This document shows, in pieces, positions 16,961-26,602 of a stretch of DNA of 64,000 nucleotides (the stretch's first letter is position 1; each line of letters starts with the position of its first letter). Under the pieces are notes generated by a model. The model did no database searches, had not been told where the DNA came from, and saw nothing but the letters and a program-made list of their open reading frames with translations. The position numbers and the translations under genes were made by a program. The DNA lies in NCBI RefSeq assembly GCF_014207845.1, contig NZ_JACHLC010000001.1, forward strand, positions 1,488,001 to 1,552,000, given 5' to 3'. Source of the DNA: Chryseobacterium shigense. Its GTDB lineage: Bacteria > Bacteroidota > Bacteroidia > Flavobacteriales > Weeksellaceae.

Positions 16961-18604
16961 ATGGCAACAATTGAATTAAATGACCAGTTTACCAATGAAT
17001 GGACAGTTTTTGAAGAAGCTGAATATAAGTATTATGATCACAATCCGAACACTGTACCTCCTCTTATTACTCCTCCTCCGATTACCATAGATGATTGCGA
17101 TGGGATTATCTACAAAAATATTGATGATAAGTATTACAGAAGAGTATTGGTTGATGACACGGTAAATGTAAAGTGGTTTGGAGCTAAGGGTGATGGTGAA
17201 ACAGATGACACAGAAGCGATAAAAAACGCCATTGAATCTTACCATTCAGTAAGATTCGACCGTGGTCGATATATCATCAATTCTACTATTGAAATTCCAA
17301 TGGAATTTTCAGGACGTAGCATTTCAGGAAGCGGCAGTGATATATGGGATAAAAACAGCACTGTTCTTACAACGAAAAACTCAAATACAATTTTTACAGG
17401 TGCAGAAGGACTAAATACTTTCAAAATTTCAAATCTTATTTTTGACGGGAAACATAACGATCATGCTACTACATCAGGAACTATTGCAATGGATTTTACT
17501 GAAGGGGGCGGATTGATTCTAGACAGAGTAGTGGTAAAAAATTTCTCTGAATATGGTTTATATTCCAAAAGAGGTCTATTAAGAATAGAAAACTGTTATT
17601 TCAGAGATAATAAAGTGGGTGCTCAAATATATTCGGACAGCAGTATCTCGAATTCTGAATTCGCTGCAGGAGATATTCCTTTAAGACTGGTTGCCGGAGG
17701 TAACAGATTAGTCAATGTATGGTGTAATTCCGGAAAGGTCTCATGCCTGGATATTGAACCTCTGGATACTGATACAGGTCATCAAAACACGTCTATCACT
17801 AATTTATATATTGGTGAAGTGGAAAGCGATCAAACCGAAGCGTATGCTATCCGAATCAGGGGTAATGATATTAAAAGAGTACAGCAGGTACAGATCAGCA
17901 ATTCATTCTTTGTTCATGCTGCCGGTGACTCACTAAACGGATTCGTATATACAGATAAAGCTGACGAAATTATTTTGAACGGTATTAATGTTCTAGGCAG
18001 AGGCCTGTATTCAACCGCGAATGAATATACCAGTCATTTTGTTAAAGGAATTAATTCCAATAGAATTACAATTGCCTCAAGTGTAATTAATGGTATCAAT
18101 AAAAATGCTATATATCAAGGGAGCAATTGTTATGATTGGGAAATATTTAACAATACCTTCAATAACTGTGGTGATCATATTGCCGTTAATGATGAGGGAG
18201 CAAATATTTACGTAGCTGAAGCATTGGGAAGAACATCCGTGATCGGCAACAAGTTTTTAGTGGCAAGCGGGAGTTCCGTTCCATACGCTGCATACGTTTC
18301 CAGCATTGACAGTTTAAACTGGGACAGCAATTTCATTTCTTATCCTAACGCCATAATTGTAAAAGACCCTACTTATACAAGTTCGCCTGAAAACAACTTT
18401 TCCGGTTCTTTTTACAGAAATGGAAATGATTTTAAAACAGTAAACAAAGCAGCTTTGACAGCCAGTTACTTTGATCATGGGTTTGTACGTCCAAACAAAA
18501 ACTTAAAACATGCACAATTCTTTTATGACAGTAATCACAGAAAACCTATTTGGTATGATGGTCTGGATTCAACGTGGAAAGATAGCACAGGAGCAGTAAT
18601 ATAA
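16961..18604 (+). CDS. Pectate-lyase-superfamily beta-helix protein, tailspike-like
   Basis: A 547-residue protein with no signal peptide (starts MATIELNDQFTNEW). Residues ~70-90 hold the hallmark of Pectate_lyase_3/tailspike proteins (VKWFGAKGDGETDDTEAI), followed by ~350 residues of right-handed beta-helix coils (repeated I/V-S-N-x-x-F units such as FKISNLIFDG and RIENCYFRDN). The C-terminal residues (KPIWYDGLDSTWKDSTGAVI) resemble phage tail-protein tips. In phage such proteins bind or cut capsule glycans. The absence of a signal peptide and of a neighbouring structural operon makes this a solitary phage- or tailocin-derived gene, or a cytoplasmic protein of unknown export. It has its own promoter and terminator. 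Confidence 0.7.
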   Translation: MATIELNDQFTNEWTVFEEAEYKYYDHNPNTVPPLITPPPITIDDCDGIIYKNIDDKYYRRVLVDDTVNVKWFGAKGDGETDDTEAIKNAIESYHSVRFDRGRYIINSTIEIPMEFSGRSISGSGSDIWDKNSTVLTTKNSNTIFTGAEGLNTFKISNLIFDGKHNDHATTSGTIAMDFTEGGGLILDRVVVKNFSEYGLYSKRGLLRIENCYFRDNKVGAQIYSDSSISNSEFAAGDIPLRLVAGGNRLVNVWCNSGKVSCLDIEPLDTDTGHQNTSITNLYIGEVESDQTEAYAIRIRGNDIKRVQQVQISNSFFVHAAGDSLNGFVYTDKADEIILNGINVLGRGLYSTANEYTSHFVKGINSNRITIASSVINGINKNAIYQGSNCYDWEIFNNTFNNCGDHIAVNDEGANIYVAEALGRTSVIGNKFLVASGSSVPYAAYVSSIDSLNWDSNFISYPNAIIVKDPTYTSSPENNFSGSFYRNGNDFKTVNKAALTASYFDHGFVRPNKNLKHAQFFYDSNHRKPIWYDGLDSTWKDSTGAVI

Positions 18605-18611
18605 ATCATAA

Positions 18612-18749
18612 AATATTCCAGGAATACATGATGTTTGCCAAGTATCATATTTACGTAGCAACCTATCTGATGATATTTTTGGTAAAAACCCATCTACAAA
18701 AGATTTTGCAAATACACAGGTAACTTCTAACGTACAGCTCATTGTTTAA
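18612..18749 (+). pseudogene. Possible coding remnant downstream of the beta-helix gene
   Basis: A 45-codon open stretch with no start codon lies in another frame than the gene before it and ends in TAA at 18747-18749, immediately before the terminator. Its composition looks protein-like (SDDIFGKNPSTKDFANTQV). It may be the tail of a deleted or frameshifted phage-type gene, or chance. Confidence 0.3.
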
Positions 18750-18753
18750 ATAT

Positions 18754-18781
18754 AAAGCACCTCAATTGAGGTGCTTTTTTT
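18754..18781. terminator. Strong palindromic terminator
   Basis: AAAGCACCTCAA / TTGAGGTGCTTT is a perfect palindrome followed by TTTTTTT on the plus strand. It ends the beta-helix unit and may also stop the convergent DUF1294 gene. Confidence 0.85.
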
Positions 18782-18822
18782 ATTCATCACATCAGGTTCC
18801 AATAAAATTCATATTTCCTATA

Positions 18823-19101
18823 TCAGATAAAATTTTGGATTGCACCAGAATTCCACCACCAATAAATAATTCCGGTCTGAACCAAAACTACTAATGAAAA
18901 TTTTAACAAAAAAGATATTTTTGAAATCTTATGCCTGAAAATAAACATCCCTAATATCGCTCCCAGCGTCCCTCCTATGAAGGTCATTCCCAGAAGTGTA
19001 TTTTCCGGGATTCTTCTTTTGTGTTTAATTGAAAGCTTTTTATCCCATCCGAAAATAATAAATGTTAACAGATTTATTATAAGAAGAATATATATCATCA
19101 T
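18823..19101 (-). CDS. DUF1294 small membrane protein
   Basis: About 92 residues with three or four hydrophobic helices. The core WDKKLSIKHKRRIPENTLLGMTFIGGTLGAILGMFIFRHKISK is the DUF1294 signature: a basic loop with RIPE, then a Gly-rich helix and a conserved His-Lys. I place the start at 19101 (Met-Met-Ile-Tyr). The frame stays open up to a TTG at 19200, but the added residues do not fit the family. It lies just after the YceI gene on the same strand and may be co-transcribed. Function is unknown. Confidence 0.78.
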   Translation of the reverse strand: MMIYILLIINLLTFIIFGWDKKLSIKHKRRIPENTLLGMTFIGGTLGAILGMFIFRHKISKISFLLKFSLVVLVQTGIIYWWWNSGAIQNFI

Positions 19102-19200
19102 GACTGCAAAAGTAGTGAATTGAATAATAGTTGATACTTCATCAATATAAAAAGCTGCCTTATAAAAAGCAGCTCTTCCTATTTGTATTGTATCTAACAA

Positions 19201-19878
19201 TTATTTTTTAGCCTTTACATCAACAGCAATCTCGATGTCTTTGCTGATCATCCATTCAGCAGGATCTGCTTCTGAAGTACCGAATTTGATTCCCCAGTCC
19301 GCTCTGTTCACAGTAAATTTAGCATGGATAGACGCTGAATTTTCCGTTACATCCACTTTAGCAGGGAAAGTTACGTTCACTGTTTTTCCTGATAAAGTAA
19401 GGTTTCCGCTTACTGTTTTATTGGCTCCTGCAACTGCATCTTTAGGTGCATCTTTCAAATCTGCAACACTTGTAATTTTGAAGTCTGAGGTTGGATTTTT
19501 TGCCGTATCAAAGAAATCAGGATTTTTTAAGTGAGCTTCAAGATCTGCCGGTTTTTTATCTTTTTCTGTTACTGAAGCTGGATCTACTTTAATGGAATTC
19601 ATATCAATAACAAAGTTTCCTGCAGCTAACTGACCACCTTCAACGCTAAGATCTCCTGATTTTACGTTAAGTGTTCCCCAACGAGGAGCCATACCTCCTT
19701 TATGAGTTGCTTTCCAGTTTACTACAGAAGAAGCAACATCAACTGCTAAAACTTCACCTTTGCTTTCAGCTACTTTCTGTTCTGTAGCTGTAGCCGCAGT
19801 TTCTGCAGATTTTTCTTTATTACATGATGCTGCAAGCAATCCTACTCCTACCAATGCAATTACACTAAGTTTTTTCAT
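19201..19878 (-). CDS. YceI-family lipoprotein
   Basis: A 225-residue lipoprotein (lipobox LLAASC, Cys19) followed by an Ala/Glu/Thr-rich linker and a YceI domain (~48-223): VDVASSVVNWKATHKGG ... FVIDMNSIKVD ... HLKNPDFFDTAKNPTSDFKITSV ... NRADWGIKFG. YceI beta-barrels bind isoprenoid-type lipids in the periplasm; the lipid here is unknown. An exact -7 element lies ~50 bases upstream. Confidence 0.92.
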   Translation of the reverse strand: MKKLSVIALVGVGLLAASCNKEKSAETAATATEQKVAESKGEVLAVDVASSVVNWKATHKGGMAPRWGTLNVKSGDLSVEGGQLAAGNFVIDMNSIKVDPASVTEKDKKPADLEAHLKNPDFFDTAKNPTSDFKITSVADLKDAPKDAVAGANKTVSGNLTLSGKTVNVTFPAKVDVTENSASIHAKFTVNRADWGIKFGTSEADPAEWMISKDIEIAVDVKAKK

Positions 19879-19928
19879 ATTATTTATTTGTTTAAAAAAA
19901 TTTAATTAATATTTTAAATTTCAAGTTT

Positions 19929-19936
19929 CAAAAATA
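19929..19936 (-). promoter_or_regulatory. -7 promoter element of the YceI gene
   Basis: TATTTTTG on the minus strand, 50 bases before the ATG. Confidence 0.55.
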
Positions 19937-20078
19937 GAAAAACCATACCATTTATTATCTTAACATACATCAAGAAACAAAAAACTTCAGTTTTTATTGT
20001 TCATTATGCCTGAAAAGGACAGACCAAAATATTTCACTCCATAGCAAAATTACCTATTTTAGCTGTTTAAAATTTAAC

Positions 20079-22202
20079 ATGAACGTTACAAGCTATATAA
20101 AACAGATACTCGACATCCCTGAAAAAAATATCAACAGTACCCTTCAATTACTGGCCGAAGACTGTACAATCCCCTTTATTTCCCGTTACAGAAAAGACAA
20201 GACCGGAAATCTTGATGAAGTTCAGATTGAACAGATTTCAAAGATCAGCAAGCAGTTTGAAGAAATTATAAAACGAAAGGAAAGCATCTTAAAATCAATT
20301 GAGGAGCAAAATGCCCTGACCCCTGAGCTAAAGCAGAGAATTAAAGAAAGCTTTGATATCCAGGAACTTGAAGACCTTTATTTACCATTCAAAAAACGCA
20401 GAAAAACAAAGGCAGATGCTGCTAAAGAAAAAGGACTGGAACCTCTGGCGAAAATTATAATGAGTCAGAAAAACAATGACCTGCAGTTCCTTGCCTCCAA
20501 ATACATAAACAATGAAGTTCCGTCTGAAGAAGAAGCGCTTCAGGGAGTGAGAGATATTATGGCTGAATGGATTAACGAAAATATGTATGTGCGTAAAAAT
20601 CTCCGCCGTTTGTTCCAGCGCAAGGCTGCAATTACTTCCAAAGCAGTCAAAGCTAAAAAAGATGAAGAAGAAGCACAGAAATTCTCCCAGTATTTCGAGT
20701 GGGAAGAACAGCTTAACAGAACACCTTCTCACAGGCTTTTGGCTATGCTCAGAGCCGAATCGGAAGGTTTTGTGAAACTGAATATAGGAATAGATAAGGA
20801 AGAAGCAGTGGATTTTATTGAAAAAGCCATCATCAAATCCAATAATGAAAGTTCAGAACAAATTTCCATAGCCATAAAGGATAGTTACAAACGTCTTTTA
20901 GAGCCTGCTATTTCCAACGAAGCTTTACAGGAAGCCAAAGAAAAAGCAGATAAAAAAGCAATTGAAATATTTTCTGAAAACCTGAGCCAGCTTCTTCTTG
21001 CCCCACCTTTAGGCGAAAAGAGAATTTTAGCAATTGATCCGGGCTACAGAAGTGGCTGCAAGGTGGTGTGCATTGACGAAAAAGGAGATCTTCTCCATAA
21101 TGAAACCCTCTACCCTCACGCCCCTCAAAATGAAAGCGGAATGGCCATGAAAAAAATACGTTCTATGGTAAATGCTTACAATATTGAGGCAATTTCCATC
21201 GGAAACGGAACGGCAAGCCGTGAAACAGAATTTTTCATTAAAAAAATTGCTTTTGATAAACCATTGCAGGTTTTTGTGGTTTCGGAAGCGGGAGCATCAA
21301 TATATTCTGCCAGTAAAATTGCAAGAGATGAATTTCCGTCTTATGATGTAACTGTCCGTGGCGCTGTTTCTATCGGAAGAAGACTGGCCGATCCGCTGGC
21401 GGAACTGGTAAAAATTGATGCAAAATCCATTGGTGTCGGACAGTATCAGCATGATGTAGACCAAACCCAATTAAAGAATGAGCTTGATTCTACCGTGATG
21501 AAGTGTGTAAACTCTGTAGGAATCAATTTAAATACAGCAAGCAAATCATTATTAAGCTATGTTTCCGGGATTGGTGAGAAAATGGCAGAGAATATTGTAA
21601 GCTACCGAACAGAAAATGGTCCTTTTGAAGACAGAAAAGAGCTTAAAAAGGTTCCCAGACTTGGAGAAAAGGCTTACCAGCAGGCTGCTGCTTTTGTGAG
21701 AATTACCAATGCTAAAAATCCTCTCGACAATTCAGCCGTGCATCCGGAAGCCTATGGAATTGTAGAAAAAATGGCTAAAGATTTAGGTATCAAAACTAAT
21801 GAACTGATTGCCGGCAAAGAAAAAATAGCTCTGGTAAAACCTGAAAATTACATTACAGAGGAAATAGGAATTTTAGGAATCAAAGACATTTTGAAAGAGC
21901 TTGAAAAACCCGGATTAGACCCCAGAAAGGCTGCTAAAGTATTTGAATTCGATCCTAATGTAAAAAGCATAAAAGACCTGAAGCCTGGAATGATCCTTCC
22001 CGGAATTGTCAATAATATTACGGCTTTCGGATGCTTTGTAGATATGGGGATTAAAGAAAGCGGGCTTGTCCATATTTCCCAGCTTAAAGACGGCTTTGTT
22101 TCTGATGTAAATGAGGTGGTGAAACTTCATCAGCATGTACGCGTAAAGGTAACGGAAGTGGATGAAGCAAGAAAAAGAGTTCAGCTGAGCATGATTTTGT
22201 AA
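20079..22202 (+). CDS. tex: Tex-family RNA-binding transcription accessory protein
   Basis: 707 residues in the usual Tex order: N-terminal helical domain (FISRYRKDKTGNLDE near 30), YqgF/RNase H-like domain beginning at Asp320 (LAIDPGYRSGCK), helix-hairpin-helix pair at ~484-550 (INLNTASKSLLSYVSGIGEKMA) and C-terminal S1 RNA-binding domain (~636-707, FGCFVDMGIKESGLVHISQL). Known members bind RNA and associate with transcription; the YqgF domain usually lacks nuclease activity. It is followed after 60 bases by the HAD gene, with no terminator between. Confidence 0.95.
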   Translation: MNVTSYIKQILDIPEKNINSTLQLLAEDCTIPFISRYRKDKTGNLDEVQIEQISKISKQFEEIIKRKESILKSIEEQNALTPELKQRIKESFDIQELEDLYLPFKKRRKTKADAAKEKGLEPLAKIIMSQKNNDLQFLASKYINNEVPSEEEALQGVRDIMAEWINENMYVRKNLRRLFQRKAAITSKAVKAKKDEEEAQKFSQYFEWEEQLNRTPSHRLLAMLRAESEGFVKLNIGIDKEEAVDFIEKAIIKSNNESSEQISIAIKDSYKRLLEPAISNEALQEAKEKADKKAIEIFSENLSQLLLAPPLGEKRILAIDPGYRSGCKVVCIDEKGDLLHNETLYPHAPQNESGMAMKKIRSMVNAYNIEAISIGNGTASRETEFFIKKIAFDKPLQVFVVSEAGASIYSASKIARDEFPSYDVTVRGAVSIGRRLADPLAELVKIDAKSIGVGQYQHDVDQTQLKNELDSTVMKCVNSVGINLNTASKSLLSYVSGIGEKMAENIVSYRTENGPFEDRKELKKVPRLGEKAYQQAAAFVRITNAKNPLDNSAVHPEAYGIVEKMAKDLGIKTNELIAGKEKIALVKPENYITEEIGILGIKDILKELEKPGLDPRKAAKVFEFDPNVKSIKDLKPGMILPGIVNNITAFGCFVDMGIKESGLVHISQLKDGFVSDVNEVVKLHQHVRVKVTEVDEARKRVQLSMIL

Positions 22203-22247
22203 TTGTTTTTTTGTAAAACTGTTTTAAAATTATTAACCAAATACTAA

Positions 22248-22898
<651 letters not shown>

Positions 22899-22931
22899 CC
22901 ATCCTCAAAAATAGCATCCGAATAAAAAACA

Positions 22932-22966
22932 AAGGCTGTACATTTATCTGTACAGCCTTATTCTTT
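22932..22966. terminator. Bidirectional terminator between HAD and M28 genes
   Basis: AAGGCTGTACA / TGTACAGCCTT perfect 11-bp stem, 6-nt loop, T-rich tail on the plus strand and A run before it. Confidence 0.85.
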
Positions 22967-23006
22967 TAAAATTCATATCTGAAATCTAAGATCTTATATC
23001 TTCCCT

Positions 23007-24578
23007 CTATTTAAAATCCTTAGAATCTCTCTTCGGCTGTTTAGCATCCGGCCATTTTACCGTTTCCCCTTTTTCATCCTGAGGCAATACTCTTTTTGTC
23101 CTGCTTGTAAATTCAGGGTCTTCTGATGCCATGTAAGCCAATGCAGCCGTTAAAACCACATTATTTTTCACCTCATCAAAAACGATTTTATCATAGGTAT
23201 CTTTTGTAGTGTGCCATGTATAACCGAAATATCCCCAGTTCAGGGAGCTTAAAGAAAATCCGGGTACTCCTGCCGCTACAAATGATGCATGATCAGAGCC
23301 TCCGCCACCCGGCATTCCCGGAAAATCTGTTTTAATCTGGTCTCTCACGGTTTTTGGAACTCCGTTCAGCCATTTTCCGATATAGCTGTAAGAATCCACG
23401 AATCCCTGTCCGCTGATATTAATCACACGTCCGGTCCCGTTATCCTGGTTAAATACAGCCTGAACTCCTTTCATGATTTGCGGATTATCTGCCACAAAAC
23501 CTCTTGAACCGTTCAGTCCCTGCTCTTCACTTCCCCAAAGCCCAATAACGATAGTTCTTTTATTGTTCGGATAATATTTTTTCAATATTCTCATTGCTTC
23601 AAGCATGGTAAGTGTACCCGTTCCGTTATCGGTTGCACCCTGCGCTCCATCCCAGGAATCAAGATGGGCAGAAAGTATGACATATTCTTCCGGTTTTTCC
23701 TTTCCTTTGATGATACCAATTGTATTAAAACTTTTTGCATCAGGAAGAATTTTAGATTGAGCTTCTATTCTGACCTTTGGTTTAGCTCCTTTTTCAGCCA
23801 TTCTGTAAAGCATTCCGTAATCTTCCACATCAATATCAATCATTGGAATTTTTGCTGTTTTTGCTCCGAAAATCCTGTTCGCTCCCATAATGCCCGTCCA
23901 GTTGGAAATAGCAATTCCCGCTGCACCGGCTTTTTCTAAAGCTTCCGGAAGTGTGTTGTTATCATATCCGATATTCTTTACATAATCGCGGAAATCTTTC
24001 CCGGCCTGCTCTTTTTCTGCTTTCAGTTTTTCGTACAGTTCCGTAGTGGCAAATTCTTTAATCTGTTCATCGGAACGTCCGATCTTTTGATACTGCGCTA
24101 TTAGTACTATTTTCCCTTTTACAGAAGGAATCCATGCATCAAATTCGGCTTTGGAAGAAACTTTTGGAAGTACCACAACCTCGGCTTCTACTGCTTTTTT
24201 CGTTGCCGGGCTCCATGCAAGCTGTGTTGCAGCCAATGATTTCACGCGCGGATAAACCATATCTACATGAGTGATTCCGCGCTGCCATCCTTTCCATGTC
24301 CCGAACTGCTGAAGATTGGATTCTATACCCCACGAACGGAGTTTTTCTGCAGTCCATTCATTCGCAGCAAGCATTTCAGGGGTTCCTACAAGACGTGGCC
24401 CTATTCCGTCCAGAAGCTCATAGGCCATATTTTCCAGCTGTGAGCTGTTATTGATTTCATCTACAAAGCTTTTTACAACGGGATCAAGTTTTTCTTTCGG
24501 ATCTACCTTCACCTGGGCCCATGAGAACTGAGCAGCCAGTACAACCGCAGGCACGGCAAAAAATCTATTTATCTTCAT
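23007..24578 (-). CDS. Secreted M28-family zinc aminopeptidase
   Basis: 523 residues with a Sec signal peptide (1-21, ...AAQFSWAQ). A PA-type insertion (~130-290) precedes the M28 catalytic domain. Likely zinc ligands are His305 (SAHLDSWDG), Asp317 (GATDNGTG), Glu352 with catalytic Glu351 (GSEEQGLNGSRG), Asp379 (NQDNGTG) and His430 (GGGSDHASF). It should remove N-terminal residues from peptides in the periplasm or outside the cell. The gene is single, with a degenerate promoter TATCTTTA ~20 bases upstream. Confidence 0.92.
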   Translation of the reverse strand: MKINRFFAVPAVVLAAQFSWAQVKVDPKEKLDPVVKSFVDEINNSSQLENMAYELLDGIGPRLVGTPEMLAANEWTAEKLRSWGIESNLQQFGTWKGWQRGITHVDMVYPRVKSLAATQLAWSPATKKAVEAEVVVLPKVSSKAEFDAWIPSVKGKIVLIAQYQKIGRSDEQIKEFATTELYEKLKAEKEQAGKDFRDYVKNIGYDNNTLPEALEKAGAAGIAISNWTGIMGANRIFGAKTAKIPMIDIDVEDYGMLYRMAEKGAKPKVRIEAQSKILPDAKSFNTIGIIKGKEKPEEYVILSAHLDSWDGAQGATDNGTGTLTMLEAMRILKKYYPNNKRTIVIGLWGSEEQGLNGSRGFVADNPQIMKGVQAVFNQDNGTGRVINISGQGFVDSYSYIGKWLNGVPKTVRDQIKTDFPGMPGGGGSDHASFVAAGVPGFSLSSLNWGYFGYTWHTTKDTYDKIVFDEVKNNVVLTAALAYMASEDPEFTSRTKRVLPQDEKGETVKWPDAKQPKRDSKDFK

Positions 24579-24728
24579 AACATATATTGAATGCTTAAAG
24601 ATAGCAGAATTTACGTGAATAAGGAAGAAAATTCACAGATAAGAGGGATAATTTACGGATTTACCAATCTGATTTAAATAAAAAAGACCGCCCAAAACTG
24701 ACGATCCTGAAATGTATTCAAAAAACTG

Positions 24729-25877
24729 TTATTTTTCACTGATAAAAGCCTGTTCATCAGCTGAAAGGAGGATTGCATCTTCTTTTTCCTCTTTCACAGG
24801 AACATTTTCCCAGATGCTTTTACTGAAATCCACTTTCTGGGAAAGGCCTTCCTTTCCGGACTTTTCAAAAGTATTATAAATAATTTCCCGGCTGAATTTT
24901 CTTTCATGTTTCTTGCCAAGATAAAAAGCTGAGTATTTATCCCCTTCAAACCTGGTTGAGGCAGGCAGATACATGCCGTCTTTTTTATAAAAATCAAAAA
25001 TAAGAGAGGCATCCCCAAGCTGATAATCATACTCTACCCCTTCTGCTGTTGTTCTTCTGACCGGAGGATAATCTGCCTGCAAATACTGTACTTCAAAGTA
25101 AGTGATGACCTTATCGGTTTTATTGTATTTAAACTCTCCTTTCAATTCAATTCCAACACCGGATTTGACTTTAAACGTGATCAGTTGCTCATCACCTTCT
25201 TCAGATATCATCTTCGCTGAATATTTTGCCCCGATGCTCCTTACATGATTGAGGGTACGGTTCAGTTCGAAGCTGAAAAAATAATTTCCCATATACTCAT
25301 GAGAAAATTCATTGTTTCCCGTGGTAAAGATACTGTCTGCCTTTATATTTTTCAGGTATTTTACATTGTTCAGCTGTATCTGCAGGATCTCATCATAGTT
25401 TTTCCTGATGCCGTCTTTATAATTATACTGATTGCTTTTGCTCCATAATTTTGCTTCGGCGATCGCCAGAAAGTAGAGCTTATTATTATCTAACTTCTTC
25501 TCTTTGTATATTACATCATAAAGGGAAGGCTCATTATAATACCTCTTATGGTAATTTTTACTTACATCTCCAAGAAGCTTCCTGAGATCTATGCTCACTA
25601 TCTTTACTTCTCCAACATTTTTGTAAGCACGAGCCAGTTTGATCAGGGAATTAAAAGCAGTAATTTTCTTTTTCTGATAACCGGAAGCTGAAATTTCAAA
25701 GTTTTCCGCATCCTCTCCCACCGGGGCAAAACCATCCTCATTGGTATAAACAATCTGATCCTTGAGAATAATTCTCGCATGAGATACAGGTTTTCCGTTT
25801 TCGGAATCGACCACTTTCAATTTCTGGGCAGAAAAGAATCCAAAAATGAAAATGAATAAAAAGTAAGAGTGTTTCAT
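24729..25877 (-). CDS. Exported protein with carboxypeptidase-like regulatory domain
   Basis: 382 residues. A signal peptide (1-17, ...FGFFSAQ) is followed by a short carboxypeptidase-regulatory-like beta sandwich (~19-80: KLKVVDSENGKPVSHARIIL ... TNEDGFA). Residues ~95-382 are a beta-rich region of repeated Tyr/Lys/Asp-containing strands that I do not recognise. Similar proteins in Bacteroidota are periplasmic or outer-membrane proteins of unknown function. No lipobox and no T9SS tail are visible. An exact promoter element stands 34 bases upstream. Confidence 0.7.
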   Translation of the reverse strand: MKHSYFLFIFIFGFFSAQKLKVVDSENGKPVSHARIILKDQIVYTNEDGFAPVGEDAENFEISASGYQKKKITAFNSLIKLARAYKNVGEVKIVSIDLRKLLGDVSKNYHKRYYNEPSLYDVIYKEKKLDNNKLYFLAIAEAKLWSKSNQYNYKDGIRKNYDEILQIQLNNVKYLKNIKADSIFTTGNNEFSHEYMGNYFFSFELNRTLNHVRSIGAKYSAKMISEEGDEQLITFKVKSGVGIELKGEFKYNKTDKVITYFEVQYLQADYPPVRRTTAEGVEYDYQLGDASLIFDFYKKDGMYLPASTRFEGDKYSAFYLGKKHERKFSREIIYNTFEKSGKEGLSQKVDFSKSIWENVPVKEEKEDAILLSADEQAFISEK

Positions 25878-25910
25878 GGTGAGTATAATTAATTTTTAAA
25901 ATTAACTATA

Positions 25911-25918
25911 CAAATATA
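25911..25918 (-). promoter_or_regulatory. -7 promoter element
   Basis: TATATTTG on the minus strand, 34 bases before the ATG at 25877. Confidence 0.6.
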
Positions 25919-26017
25919 TATCCCGACGGTGAAATGAGATTATTTCTAATAAAATTTAATAGTATTTAACTTATACAGTAGTTAAAGCCGAATATTTTAA
26001 ACCTGAGGATAGGTCAT

Positions 26018-26043
26018 AAAAAAAGCCGGCTCAATGAGCCGGC
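26018..26043 (-). terminator. Terminator of the H1-like gene
   Basis: GCCGGCTC / GAGCCGGC stem followed on the minus strand by TTTTTTT, 12 bases past the stop. Confidence 0.85.
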
Positions 26044-26054
26044 CCGGGAACGAA

Positions 26055-26231
26055 TTATTTTTTAGCTTCTTCTACAGAAACTTTTCTGAATTCTTTGAAC
26101 AGTTTGCTAAGTTCCAAAGCTGATTTACGAGCTCTTGTACCAGCAGCTTTGTTTCCTTTTTCTGCTTGTTGGTTAGCTTCAGTTGCAAACGCTTCGAATT
26201 CAGCGTTGATTTTTTCAATTAGTTCTTTCAT
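26055..26231 (-). CDS. Histone H1-like (Hc1-type) small DNA-binding protein
   Basis: A 58-residue basic, helical protein: MKELIEKINAEFEAFATEAN at the start, then a Lys/Ala/Arg-rich half (KGNKAAGTRARKSALELSKL) and an end VEEAKK. This is the short histone-H1-like family seen in most Bacteroidota, thought to bind and compact DNA. It has an exact promoter element 21 bases upstream and its own strong terminator, so it is a complete monocistronic unit. Confidence 0.88.
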   Translation of the reverse strand: MKELIEKINAEFEAFATEANQQAEKGNKAAGTRARKSALELSKLFKEFRKVSVEEAKK

Positions 26232-26251
26232 TATTTTAAAAATTTAGGCTG

Positions 26252-26259
26252 CAAATATA
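26252..26259 (-). promoter_or_regulatory. -7 promoter element of the H1-like gene
   Basis: TATATTTG followed by GC on the minus strand, 21 bases before the ATG at 26231. Confidence 0.65.
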
Positions 26260-26580
26260 GGTTTTATGGTAATTCCAGCCTAACTCAGGCAGAAAAAGTT
26301 TGAGCTGAAATGTGTTTTTTTTCTACTTTTTTCTTATCCATCTGATTTTCTTTGCATTTCTATTAAAAATTTATGGCTTTTATTAAATTCCATAGGGCAT
26401 CCGGGCAATTATCCGGATATTTTTTCATCCGCTGATCTTCTCTATTTATTCTTATTCCAAAGTTGAATTAATAGCGGAAATACAGGAAACTCATTTTTAC
26501 CTAATGCATAGATTTTAAAATAAATAACTGTATCGGTTAAATTAATGGGAATTGTATCCTTTTTAAATGCAATAATCTTC
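26260..26580. other. Intergenic region without a gene
   Basis: No open frame of protein-like composition was found on either strand. The only structured element is the hairpin at 26399-26425. Confidence 0.5.
26399..26425 (+). terminator. Orphan terminator-like hairpin
   Basis: ATCCGG / CCGGAT stem with 8-nt loop followed by ATTTTTT on the plus strand. No plus-strand gene precedes it. Confidence 0.4.
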
Positions 26581-26588
26581 TAATTTTG
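26581..26588 (+). promoter_or_regulatory. -7 promoter element of the GNAT-like gene
   Basis: TAATTTTG, an exact TAnnTTTG match, 14 bases before the ATG at 26603, implying a very short leader. Confidence 0.55.
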
Positions 26589-26602
26589 AATAAAAAAGAT
26601 TC

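Noticed and set aside
19102..19200. Upstream extension of the DUF1294 gene from a TTG
   Set aside because: The added residues do not fit the family, and the TTG directly adjoins the stop of the YceI gene; an internal ATG fits the usual length.
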